From assembly GCA_938034375.1 (NCBI GenBank), contig CALHLB010000091.1:1-32300 (forward strand): a stretch of 32,300 nucleotides of DNA. Direction: 5' to 3'. Under the pieces are notes generated by a model. It worked only from the letters and a program-made list of their open reading frames with translations, was not told where the DNA came from and made no database searches. Position 1 is the first letter of the stretch, and each line of letters starts with the position of its first letter. A program made the position numbers and the translations under genes. This document shows positions 13,744 through 22,638 of this stretch, piece by piece. The stretch comes from an uncultured Alphaproteobacteria bacterium. Lineage in GTDB: Bacteria; Pseudomonadota; Alphaproteobacteria; Rhizobiales; JACESI01.

Positions 13744-14682
13744 ATGGCCGGCTTCATCTTAAAACGAATTTTATCATCTGTCCCCACCTTGTTTGGTGTG
13801 CTAACGCTGGTCTTTTTGTTGGTTCGTGTTGTTCCAGGTGACCCAGCTTTAGCGATCTTGGGCGATAATGCTTCAGAGCAAGCATTGCAAGCATTTCGTG
13901 AGCAAATGGGGCTTAATGAACCAATTTGGCAGCAGTATCTTTCTTTTTTAGCCCAGCTTGCAAGTGGTAGTCTTGGGAACTCCATGGTTACAGGGGATCC
14001 TGTTTTTGGTGCCGTCTTGAAAGTTCTTCCACACACGCTTCAGCTTACAGTCTTTGCGCTATTTATCGGTGTCATTTTTGGCGTGCCACTTGGTATATGG
14101 TCTGCTTTGCGCCGTGATACTTGGGTTGATTATACTTGTCGTCTGGTTTCTCTGGTTGGTATCAGCTTCCCTTCATTTTTAATAGCGATTGTTCTTATTT
14201 TGCTTTTTGCCATTGAAATTCCCCTTTTTCCTGTCATTTCCAACCCTGAAGATACAGTTGCATCGAGCCTTTATAACCTTGTTTTGCCAGGCATGAGTTT
14301 AGGTCTTATCATGACCGCATTTGTCATGCGAACGGCGCGCTCATCATACTTGAATGTTTCTTCAGAGGATTACATAAGGACAGCAAAGTCTAAAGGGACA
14401 CCGCGTCACATCATTATTTTCAGGCACGCCTTGAGAAATGCGCTTATCCCAATTGTGACTGTTGTTGGTCTTTATATGGGGCTTTTAATTGGTAACTCAG
14501 TCTTGACAGAAATCGTCTTCAACCGCCCGGGTTTGGGCAAACTAATTGTATTGTCCTTGAACCTACGAGATTATTCAATGCTGCAGGGTTTGATGATTGT
14601 TTATGCCTTCATGGTTGTTTTAGTGAACTTAATCACAGACCTTACATATGGTCTTTTTGATCCACGGGTGACTTACTCATGA
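13744..14682 (+). CDS. ABC transporter permease, DppB/OppB-like
   Basis: MAGFILKRILSSVPTLFGVLTLVFLLVRVVPGDPA; BPD-type permease ending FDPRV. Confidence 0.93.
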   Translation: MAGFILKRILSSVPTLFGVLTLVFLLVRVVPGDPALAILGDNASEQALQAFREQMGLNEPIWQQYLSFLAQLASGSLGNSMVTGDPVFGAVLKVLPHTLQLTVFALFIGVIFGVPLGIWSALRRDTWVDYTCRLVSLVGISFPSFLIAIVLILLFAIEIPLFPVISNPEDTVASSLYNLVLPGMSLGLIMTAFVMRTARSSYLNVSSEDYIRTAKSKGTPRHIIIFRHALRNALIPIVTVVGLYMGLLIGNSVLTEIVFNRPGLGKLIVLSLNLRDYSMLQGLMIVYAFMVVLVNLITDLTYGLFDPRVTYS

Positions 14683-15545
14683 GAACTGATTCATTAAATA
14701 AACGTTTTTTTTCCTGGGTTTTTAATCTCAATCCTTTGACTGCTTTGACTGCTTTGGGTCTTGTGATTTTTAGTCTAATCCTTGTTGTCTCATTAGCAGC
14801 ACCAATTGTTGCTCCATATGACCCTCTTGAGCAGAACATTTTAAACCGCTTGCAAGGCGCCAGTTCTGATCATTGGTTAGGGACTGATGTTTTTGGACGC
14901 GATACATTATCCAGAATTTTGCATGGCGCACAAATAAGCTTGGTTATTGGTTTAACATCTACAGGAATAGCATTGGTTGCCGGAACAGGGCTTGGCATCG
15001 TTGCTGGTTATTATGGCGGATGGACTGATATCGTGTTGATGCGCCTTATGGATATCCTTTTAGCCTTTCCAACTTTAATTACTGGCCTGCTTATTGTGGC
15101 TGTCCTTGGAACAAACCCCATCAATATTGTGATTGCTATTGCCATTACGTTGTTGCCGAATTTTGCGCGCGTTGCTCGTGCGCCAACGATCACATTAAAA
15201 GAGCGAGAATTTATCGAATCTTGCCGCGCATTAGGTTATTCTGATATCCGTATTATGGGCGTCCATATTTTGCCGAATGTCATCGGTGAGGTTGTTGTGC
15301 TTGCCTCTTTATGGACAGCTTCAGCCATCATGATTGAAGCTTATCTAAGCTTTATCGGTCTTGGGGTTGCGCCACCTACGCCAACCTTGGGAGGAATGAT
15401 CCGTCAAGGTCTTGAAAATATCCTAGATACGCCTTGGGTAACAATCTATCCTGGTTTCGCAGTTATGTTCATTGTTCTTGCCTTAAATCTTATCGGTGAT
15501 GGTGTTCGTGATGCGATTGATCCAAAAGCTGGAGGACGCTCATGA
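14679..15545 (+). CDS. ABC transporter permease, DppC/OppC-like
   Basis: APYDPLEQN...HWLGTDVFGRDTLSRILHGAQISL; SFIGLGVAPPTPTLGGMI; overlaps flanking genes (ATGA). Confidence 0.94.
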   Translation: MRTDSLNKRFFSWVFNLNPLTALTALGLVIFSLILVVSLAAPIVAPYDPLEQNILNRLQGASSDHWLGTDVFGRDTLSRILHGAQISLVIGLTSTGIALVAGTGLGIVAGYYGGWTDIVLMRLMDILLAFPTLITGLLIVAVLGTNPINIVIAIAITLLPNFARVARAPTITLKEREFIESCRALGYSDIRIMGVHILPNVIGEVVVLASLWTASAIMIEAYLSFIGLGVAPPTPTLGGMIRQGLENILDTPWVTIYPGFAVMFIVLALNLIGDGVRDAIDPKAGGRS

Positions 15546-16492
15546 GTATTCTTTCTGTACGCGACCTTAAAATTTCATTTAAATTACAGGGCGCATGGCA
15601 TCCTGCTGTTAATGGCATTAGTTTTGATGTAGAGCGTAATGAAACCGTTTGCATTGTTGGGGAATCTGGCTGTGGAAAGAGTATTACGGCCCTGAGTATA
15701 ATGGGATTGCTCACACCTGCAGCTCGTCTTGAGGGTGCGATTGAATATAATGGGCAAAACCTTTTGGAAATATCAGAGAAAGATCTTGAAAAAATACGCG
15801 GTGATAAACTGTCGATGATTTTTCAAGAGCCTATGACCTCGTTAAACCCGGTCCTCAAGATTGGTCAACAGATTGCTGAACCGCTTATTTTTCATAAAGG
15901 GCTTTCCCTTAATGATGCTTGGAAAGAAGCCAAAGAACTACTGGAATTGGTTCGGATACCAGATGCGAGTGCGCGCCTTAACCAGTATCCGCATCAACTT
16001 TCGGGAGGTATGCGCCAGCGTGTCATGATTGCTATTGGCTTGGCTTGTAAGCCTGATATTTTGATTGCTGATGAACCAACAACGGCACTTGATGTAACAA
16101 TCCAGGCGCAAGTTTTGGCTTTGCTTGATGAAATCCGTAAAGAACAGGATCTTTCAATTATCATGATTACGCATGATTTGGGCGTTGTTGCCAATATTGC
16201 AGATCGAGTTGCGGTTATGTATGCAGGTGATTTGGTTGAAATGGCAAGTGTTCAAAATCTCTTTGAAACGCCAACATATCCTTATACCCAAGCGTTTTTG
16301 TCCAGCATTCCACGGGCGGATCGGGCAGATAAATTAAAGCCAATTAGGGGGCAGGTGCCACCTATTTATGATATGCCTGAAGGCTGCCGCTTTAGCCCGC
16401 GTTGTGATGAGGCAACTGAGAAATGCAACCAAAAACCAGTACTTGCAGGAAAGATGCACCAAACGCGGTGCTGGATGCGAGGAGAAGTATAA
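15542..16492 (+). CDS. ABC transporter ATP-binding protein, DppD/OppD-like
   Basis: Walker [21 protein letters not shown], Walker [13 protein letters not shown]-terminal [14 protein letters not shown]. Confidence 0.95.
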   Translation: MSILSVRDLKISFKLQGAWHPAVNGISFDVERNETVCIVGESGCGKSITALSIMGLLTPAARLEGAIEYNGQNLLEISEKDLEKIRGDKLSMIFQEPMTSLNPVLKIGQQIAEPLIFHKGLSLNDAWKEAKELLELVRIPDASARLNQYPHQLSGGMRQRVMIAIGLACKPDILIADEPTTALDVTIQAQVLALLDEIRKEQDLSIIMITHDLGVVANIADRVAVMYAGDLVEMASVQNLFETPTYPYTQAFLSSIPRADRADKLKPIRGQVPPIYDMPEGCRFSPRCDEATEKCNQKPVLAGKMHQTRCWMRGEV

Positions 16493-17436
16493 TGACACAA
16501 GAGGCAATCTTAGAAGTTGCAGGGCTTTCAAAGGTCTTTGAAAGTGGTGGTTTTTTTAAGCCGAGCTATTCTGTTAAAGCTGTACAGGATGTATCTTTTG
16601 AACTTCACAAAGGGGAGACGCTCGGCGTTGTTGGAGAATCATGCTGCGGCAAATCCACTCTAGCCAGATGTGTTCTTAATCTTATCGAGCCGACAGAAGG
16701 TGACATTCGATTGGAGGGGGCTTCACTTGCTAGTAAAAGTAAGAAAGCTTGGCGTGACCTGAGGACGCGGTTACAAGTTATTTTTCAAGACCCTTTTTCT
16801 TCTTTAAACCCTAAGCGCAAAATCGGCTTAACACTTGCTGAACCTCTTAAAGTGCATGAGGGGAAATCTTATGCTGAGGTTCGCCCATTATTAGAAGAAT
16901 TGATGAAGGAAGTGGGTTTGCCGGCCTCTGCTTTAGATAAATTTCCTCATGAATTTTCTGGTGGGCAGCGCCAACGTATTGCGATAGCCCGCGCTTTAGT
17001 TTTGAAACCGGAAATCATTGTTGCAGATGTATCTGTTCAGGCCCAGATCCTTGAAATGCTTGACCGTTTGCAGGAAGAGCATCACCTAAGCTACTTGTTC
17101 ATTACGCATGATTTGGGGGTTGTACGGAATTTTTGTGACCGAACCTTGGTAATGTATTTAGGGCGCGTTGTGGAAGCTGGTCCTGTGGATGCATTACTGG
17201 ATAATCCTTTTCACCCCTATACAAGAAGTCTGCGTGACGCTGCACCTATTCCTGATGTGTCGTCTCGTAAGAGCTTGGCAATGTTGGAAGGGGAGATACC
17301 ATCACCGGCAAATCCCCCCTCTGGTTGCCCATTCCATCCAAGGTGTAAAAGTGCTACTGATATTTGTTCTGTTGAATTTCCAAAGACGGTAAAAAAGGGA
17401 GAGCGTAGTTACGCTTGCCACAATCCGAATGAATAA
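16492..17436 (+). CDS. ABC transporter ATP-binding protein, DppF/OppF-like, probably inactive (Walker B/D-loop deletion)
   Basis: [15 protein letters not shown] then [11 protein letters not shown] (EPxSALD missing); Walker [21 protein letters not shown]. Confidence 0.9.
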   Translation: MTQEAILEVAGLSKVFESGGFFKPSYSVKAVQDVSFELHKGETLGVVGESCCGKSTLARCVLNLIEPTEGDIRLEGASLASKSKKAWRDLRTRLQVIFQDPFSSLNPKRKIGLTLAEPLKVHEGKSYAEVRPLLEELMKEVGLPASALDKFPHEFSGGQRQRIAIARALVLKPEIIVADVSVQAQILEMLDRLQEEHHLSYLFITHDLGVVRNFCDRTLVMYLGRVVEAGPVDALLDNPFHPYTRSLRDAAPIPDVSSRKSLAMLEGEIPSPANPPSGCPFHPRCKSATDICSVEFPKTVKKGERSYACHNPNE

Positions 17437-17502
17437 AAGTTGATCTAAACACAGGATTTACGCCATATGTGATGAGTAACTTAACCTCTGCAGAAAAAAA
17501 TA

Positions 17503-17607
17503 TATAGCGTAACCCTTTTAAAATGATCCTCATTTGAAAAGAAAAGCTGAACGTAAACAAAAAGATATAGCTAAAATATTTTATCATTTTAAAGTGGTTT
17601 AGCTATA
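17503..17607. repeat. ~105-bp inverted-repeat element with TATAGC...GCTATA termini, containing a 42-bp palindromic core (17566-17607)
   Basis: Left arm TATAGCGTAACCCTTTTAAAATGAT versus reverse complement of right arm TATAGCTAAACCACTTTAAAATGAT; 42-bp core identical to 22639-22680. Confidence 0.8.
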
Positions 17608-17619
17608 GGGTTTGATTGT

Positions 17620-18525
17620 TTAGCACGAGTAACTTCTAGACTCTTTCAATTCTTGCATAAATAATGAAAGAAACTCATCGATTGTCGCATCGCGGCGAGC
17701 GCTGATTGGGCGAACAACGTGAATCGGTAATGTTAAAGTATCTTTGAGTGGAATAAATGTCACTCCAGTTACTTGTTTCAAACATTGAATTGGGTGCACC
17801 ACAGCAATACCCAAATTCTGGGATACAAATTCTATCAGCATATTTGCGGTTGTTGCTTCCAGTATAAAGTTTAGCGCCATACCTTTTGAGGTAACGAGCT
17901 TGTCAAGCGCTTGTCTGGATGCATTTCCCTTTGGGTAGCCAATAAATGGATGGGAACAGAGATCTGCAACAGATAAGCTGCTCTTGTTTTGAAGGAGGTG
18001 TCCACTTGGGATCGCTGCCATAAGAGGAGCATCATCCAAAATAGTTGTTTTGAACTGATCATGTTCGAGTGGTTTCAAAACAATTCCAAAATCGAATTTT
18101 CGACCAAAAATGCCATCCACAACAAACTGAGAACTTCTAATATGGAAAGATAAATACACATCGGGGTATTTTTTTGCAAAATTGTGTACGACTTGTGCAA
18201 TTAGGCTACCTGGAATAGCAGGCATCATACCAATAGTGAGATGCCCACGGTCTTCCTGTCGGATTGTCTCAACCGCCTGACTGATTTGATCAACACCGCT
18301 GAATATGCGATCTATTTCTTCATACAGACGCATACCTCTTTCGGTGACATTCATTTTGCCGTGTCCTCTGTCTAAGAGGTGTAACTTGGTATCTTCCTCA
18401 AGGTGTGTGAGAAGCTTTGATGCTGCAGGTTGGCTGATAAAAAGCAGGTCTGCTGCTTTGCTGACTGTTCCAGTTTCAACAAAGGCTTTAAACGCTTGTA
18501 TCTGCCGAAGAGTTGGCTGTCTCAA
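17620..18525 (-). CDS. LysR-family transcriptional regulator
   Basis: MRQPTLRQIQAFKAFVETGTVSKAADLLFISQPAASKLLTHLEEDTKLHLLDR HTH followed by substrate-binding domain. Confidence 0.95.
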   Translation of the reverse strand: MRQPTLRQIQAFKAFVETGTVSKAADLLFISQPAASKLLTHLEEDTKLHLLDRGHGKMNVTERGMRLYEEIDRIFSGVDQISQAVETIRQEDRGHLTIGMMPAIPGSLIAQVVHNFAKKYPDVYLSFHIRSSQFVVDGIFGRKFDFGIVLKPLEHDQFKTTILDDAPLMAAIPSGHLLQNKSSLSVADLCSHPFIGYPKGNASRQALDKLVTSKGMALNFILEATTANMLIEFVSQNLGIAVVHPIQCLKQVTGVTFIPLKDTLTLPIHVVRPISARRDATIDEFLSLFMQELKESRSYSC

Positions 18526-18599
18526 GTTATAACCTTTCTGAATAGTGCAGGATATAATACTACTTTTACTTTCTATATCGTATTTAGTAACTTTTATCT

Positions 18600-19703
18600 A
18601 TGAGAAATTATGATTTATGTGTTGTTGGTGGTGGTATCGTTGGCATCTCTATCGCTTTTGGAGAGGTAAGGCGCGGAAAGCGCGTTATGGTTGTTGATGG
18701 CGCGCGCGCTGACAGAAAGGCGTCTTATGCAAATTTTGGTTTGGTCTGGGCGCAGGGCAAAGGCAAAGGATTGCCACAATATCAGGCATTAACACAAAAG
18801 TCGGATGATGCGTGGTCTGATTTTGCGCTTCAGATTCAAGATGTGAGTGGAGTTGGTTTTCAATTTGAAAAAGCAGGGGGGCTTGTTTTTTGTTTAGGAG
18901 AAGATGAGTTTGAAGCTCGAAAAAAACATCTGTCCACCCTTCAAGAAACGTCTCCTAGCGAACAAGACTGGGAAATGCTTGGGCGCAATGAAACTCAACA
19001 TCGTGCTGGTGATGTTTCTTTAGGCAAAGAAGTGGTGGGGGCAAGTTATTGTCGACGTGATGGTGCGCTTAATCCGTTGGAGTTAGTGCGATCACTCAAT
19101 AAAGCTATTGAGCGTCTTGGGGGAGATATTCTACGAGAAGCCCCTGTGACATCAATAAAGAAAAAAATAGGTGGCTGGCACGTTGCAACATCAACAGGCC
19201 CTATAGAGTGCGGCGAAGTTGTTGTTGCAGCAGGCTTGGGCTCCAAAAAAATTGCGGAAGATCTGGGCTTTAACCTTCCCATTAAAGCAGATAAAGGGCA
19301 AATTTTAGTTACTGAGCGCCGCCCCGTAGTCATGTCGTTACCTGCAAGTGGTATAAGGCAGAACCAGCTAGGGTCTTTCATGATTGGTGCAACGCATGAA
19401 GGTGACCAAAATGACAGATCAACGATTCTTTCTGGAGCGAAGCTTGCCCAAAGGGCCATACGAATAATTCCTGATCTGGAGCATGTGCCAATTGTTCGGC
19501 AATGGGCGGGGTATAGAATTATTACGCCAGACACGTATCCTGTTTATTTAAAGCCGGAAAAGGGTCTTACTTTTGCTGTGTGTCATTCGGGAATAACTTT
19601 AGCCGCGTTCCATGCTTCCGATTGGTTGGAAGACACAAAGGTTTTTGAGCAGTTTTCACCAGATCGATTTGCAAGGAGTGATAAGATCGGCAATCAAGTT
19701 TAA
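18600..19703 (+). CDS. FAD-dependent oxidoreductase (DAO/DadA family), opine oxidase subunit B / HcnC-like
   Basis: NYDLCVVGGGIVGISIAFGEVRRGKRVMVVD; GLTFAVCHSGITLA C-terminus. Confidence 0.85.
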   Translation: MRNYDLCVVGGGIVGISIAFGEVRRGKRVMVVDGARADRKASYANFGLVWAQGKGKGLPQYQALTQKSDDAWSDFALQIQDVSGVGFQFEKAGGLVFCLGEDEFEARKKHLSTLQETSPSEQDWEMLGRNETQHRAGDVSLGKEVVGASYCRRDGALNPLELVRSLNKAIERLGGDILREAPVTSIKKKIGGWHVATSTGPIECGEVVVAAGLGSKKIAEDLGFNLPIKADKGQILVTERRPVVMSLPASGIRQNQLGSFMIGATHEGDQNDRSTILSGAKLAQRAIRIIPDLEHVPIVRQWAGYRIITPDTYPVYLKPEKGLTFAVCHSGITLAAFHASDWLEDTKVFEQFSPDRFARSDKIGNQV

Positions 19704-19847
19704 TTGCGAATACTTAAACCATTTTATTAAGTGTAATAAAAATACTAGAGCTCCCCCTGACTCGGTGGTTTTAATAAAGCTAACGAGTTATCTGGCCGAC
19801 AGGTACTGTGTATCTGCCGGTTTGTTTGTATTTTTTTTAAAAATAAA

Positions 19848-19874
19848 GATCATTTTAAAAGGATTACGCCATAG
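19848..19874 (+). repeat. Copy of dispersed ATCATTTTAAAAGGRTTACGCYATA repeat (half element)
   Basis: GATCATTTTAAAAGGATTACGCCATAG, close to reverse complement of 17503-17530. Confidence 0.6.
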
Positions 19875-19941
19875 TTATCAATAAGTTTTTATTGGGTTAT
19901 ATTTGTTGTTTTCTCAATGGCGTTGGTTTTATATTTGGTTT

Positions 19942-20036
19942 GGTAGGATATATAAGGTTGTAGTTGTAAAAACTTCATTCTATTTGCTCGTGCCTAGCGG
20001 TCATCGATTGAAGTTTTTACAACTACAACCTTATAT
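19942..20036. repeat. Hairpin element 1: GGTAGGATATATAA flank plus perfect 28-bp inverted repeat with 31-nt loop
   Basis: Left arm 19950-19977 ATATAAGGTTGTAGTTGTAAAAACTTCA; right arm 20009-20036 is its exact reverse complement. Confidence 0.9.
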
Positions 20037-20084
20037 TTGAAAATTATAGCTAAATTTTATTATTATCTCTATGCTATCTCATTC

Positions 20085-20344
20085 CTACCCATTGTTTTGT
20101 CGGGGGGTATCATTATTGTGATCATTTGCTTTTTTCTTTTTAAGTATTCTGTTTTGTCTTTCATTGAATTTTTCATAAGTGAAAAACAGATAAAAAACCA
20201 TTGCAATTGCTAGCGTACCAGCTTCTGGTCCGATATAAAAACCTGCATATGAACTGCAGATTGATAGGAGTGAGGCCCTTGTAAGATGTCGATATTGCAT
20301 ATATGTCAAGAGGTCTTTTTGTACCATCATCATAATATAACAGT
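20085..20344 (-). CDS. Small hypothetical two-TM protein (MMVQKDLLTYMQYRHLTRASLLSIC...)
   Basis: ORF with start overlapping the upstream minus-strand stop (ATTATGATGATGG), suggesting coupling; hydrophobic segments and a charged tail. Confidence 0.5.
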
Positions 20345-20719
20345 AGCAGTAAATCCTACAACACCAGAAACGACTGCGGTGGCCCAATGTGTTGCGAAAG
20401 GTTGAGTGACTTCAACACGTATCAAAACAAACATGACTAGAGTTAGCATAAAAACTAAATGTACAATGCTGTCGCCAATCCACCAATATTTATCATCGAC
20501 AGGTTTGATGTAAGTCCCTTGACCGGAAATCTGGTTATTCAGATCTTTAACTATTTCTCTCAATTCGTTGTTTTGTTCGTTGATTCTGTTCAACTGAATT
20601 CGAAATTCCTCCAATTGTTGTTGAGCTTCATCGCTTGTTTGGTTGGATGTGATTTCAGGTGTTTCAAAATTATTATCTGATTCTTGGTTGCTTTTGACAA
20701 CAACGTAATAAGCGGTCAT
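20330..20719 (-). CDS. Hypothetical protein: coiled-coil N-terminal half plus two C-terminal TM segments
   Basis: QQQLEEFRIQLNRINEQNNELREIVKDLNNQI heptad-like region followed by SIVHLVFMLTLVMFVLI and VVSGVVGFTATVIL. Confidence 0.55.
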   Translation of the reverse strand: MTAYYVVVKSNQESDNNFETPEITSNQTSDEAQQQLEEFRIQLNRINEQNNELREIVKDLNNQISGQGTYIKPVDDKYWWIGDSIVHLVFMLTLVMFVLIRVEVTQPFATHWATAVVSGVVGFTATVIL

Positions 20720-20810
20720 TTTGAGTAGCCGATAATGAAGACTTTATATGGATAGTTCAGTATGGATTAGGGGTAAATTTTAGTAATTATAAATATGGAG
20801 TGTGAGTGGA

Positions 20811-20910
20811 AGGGAGCAAAAGGGAGCAAAAGGGAGCAAAAGGGAGCAAAAGGGAGCAAAAGGGAGCAAAAGGGAGCAAAAGGGAGCAAAAGGGAGCAAA
20901 AGGGAGCAAA
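20811..20910. repeat. Perfect tandem array: 10 copies of 10-bp AGGGAGCAAA
   Basis: Uninterrupted identical units, last unit running directly into AGGTAGGATATATAA. Confidence 0.98.
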
Positions 20911-20911
20911 A

Positions 20912-21005
20912 GGTAGGATATATAATATTGTAGTTTTTAAAATTTCAATCAGTTTACTTGTTCTCTTGTATAAGATTGAAATTTTAAAAACTACAATATT
21001 ATATA
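20912..21005. repeat. Hairpin element 2: GGTAGGATATATAA flank plus perfect 32-bp inverted repeat with 23-nt loop
   Basis: Left arm 20919-20950 TATATAATATTGTAGTTTTTAAAATTTCAATC; right arm 20974-21005 is its exact reverse complement. Confidence 0.92.
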
Positions 21006-21025
21006 AGGAATACTAACAACATTCT

Positions 21026-22138
21026 TTATTCAAAATTATATCCATTAATCCACTGTGTAATTTGATGCGGGGTTGCATTTTCTAAGCCAAGTGATTTTAG
21101 GGTTGTTCCGGTTTCGCATAAGTTTTCACCAAGGGCAATTACCGCTTCATTTATGATCCAAGTGATATTGGGAATTTTGACTTTGTATTTTGCTGCTATT
21201 TCATGCATTAATACCATCAGGTATTTTACGTCTTCGGTGAGGTAACGATGTTGAAAAGGTGGCGCTTGGCACCCCTTATATGTCGGGGTTGAATTGACAG
21301 AATCGTTATAACTCTTAGCGTGAGGAGTATACCAATTTTGGATAAGCTTGGGCAGAGTTTCAGTTTTAAGATTCATAGCATCGGCAAGTGAGCATCGTTC
21401 TTTGTCAACGTCAGAAATACGCTCCTTTGCATTGTTCATGCAGATCTCATAAAATAATGGTTTTGGATTTGAGTTGACGATAAGTTCCCTTGAAATAAGC
21501 ATTGTTGCAGGATGTATAACAGGATGTATAACAGGATTGACGTTAGAAATGAAAATTGATGCAAGATCTTGATACCAGACGAGTGGTGATGGAAATAAAT
21601 TAGCGAAACGATCCTTTTGAGTATCTGAAATTTCTTTTGTAGAAGCAATTTCTAATTGATTTTTAACCCGTGTAATAGCGATTTTTCCATTATCCCTTTT
21701 GTGTGATGCATAAGGCGATGATACCGTTCCCAAAATTATTTCTGGCATATGATCTTTTTGCATGTGGGTTTGAATTAACCCAGCAGCTATACCGCAAGGC
21801 ATGAATATTAAGGTTTTGTTTTGAAGATTATGCTGTGCAAGAGTCTTAATTATATCTTCTTGAGCAGAAACAGGTACAGTTATGAAGATTATATTTGAAC
21901 AGACTGCATCTTCTACGCCTCCAGTATTGACACTTACTGTTACACCTTCTACCTCTTTTTCAATGCCTTCTTTGCCATCTATTTCAGTAAGTTGATTGTC
22001 ATTCTGTTCGATTTCTTGTGTTAGGCCTGGATGACCTTGCGTTGCAGCTAGAAGAACGGTATATAATTGTTTTCTTAAATGAACCGCCAATGCAGCACCT
22101 AGATTTCCAGCACCAATGATAGCAATATCTGACGTCAT
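21026..22138 (-). CDS. NAD/NADP octopine/nopaline dehydrogenase-family protein (second copy in window)
   Basis: IAIIGAGNLGAALAVHLRK Rossmann; NPVIHP catalytic-type motif; HRYLTEDVKYLMVLMHEIA. Confidence 0.85.
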   Translation of the reverse strand: MTSDIAIIGAGNLGAALAVHLRKQLYTVLLAATQGHPGLTQEIEQNDNQLTEIDGKEGIEKEVEGVTVSVNTGGVEDAVCSNIIFITVPVSAQEDIIKTLAQHNLQNKTLIFMPCGIAAGLIQTHMQKDHMPEIILGTVSSPYASHKRDNGKIAITRVKNQLEIASTKEISDTQKDRFANLFPSPLVWYQDLASIFISNVNPVIHPVIHPATMLISRELIVNSNPKPLFYEICMNNAKERISDVDKERCSLADAMNLKTETLPKLIQNWYTPHAKSYNDSVNSTPTYKGCQAPPFQHRYLTEDVKYLMVLMHEIAAKYKVKIPNITWIINEAVIALGENLCETGTTLKSLGLENATPHQITQWINGYNFE

Positions 22139-22448
22139 TTTGTGTGATTGAAGAAAAAAGAAAATTAGAAATATGTAATGTATCTGATATCGAGTTTGTT
22201 GGTTTTTCGTTTTGGAATAATAGAATTTTGATTATAAAATGATTGAGGTAGGATATATTATAATGTATTTGATGGTGAGCAATTGATCAGAGCTGCAAAG
22301 AGTTTAATGAATTCATATAAAAATATATATGTTCAAGGTCATGTTTCGTGTTAATTTAGATTATTTCTTGGATAGGGTAAGAAGGATTGCCACTGTGAAT
22401 ATTTATATTGCCTTGTTTAGAGGTAAAGCTTAAGCTGAAGACAAAAAA

Positions 22449-22490
22449 TATAGCCAAAATCCGTTATCATTTTATATGAGTTTGGATATA
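22449..22490. repeat. Diverged copy of the 42-bp palindromic repeat
   Basis: TATAGCCAAAATCCGTTATCATTTTATATGAGTTTGGATATA, about 32/42 identical by eye to the 17566 copy and the same length. Confidence 0.65.
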
Positions 22491-22638
22491 TGAATGTTGG
22501 TGGTAATAATAAACTGCCTATGAAAGATCTTTCTACAATATTGGAGCATCATAATTGCGTTAATATTCAAAGTGGTAATGTCGCTTTTGGACATAAAGTA
22601 GATAGTCCAGACGAACTTGCGAAAGATGTTGCAAAAAC

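Noticed and set aside
19942-20036. Ordinary rho-independent terminators
   Set aside because: Stems are unusually long and AT-rich, with no T-tract directly after the stem in the minus-strand gene direction; the shared flank GGTAGGATATATAA also suggests an element rather than a simple terminator.
20811-20910. CRISPR-like repeat array
   Set aside because: Units are 10 bp with no spacers; this is a simple tandem repeat.
19942-21005. Classical integron attC sites
   Set aside because: Stems are perfectly paired, without convincing RYYYAAC/GTTRRRY core sites or extrahelical bases; kept only as an architectural analogy.
20795-21016. ORF of 73 aa over the tandem array (KGAKGSKREQ repeats)
   Set aside because: Artefact of a stop-free 10-bp repeat running through the hairpin; no sensible protein features.
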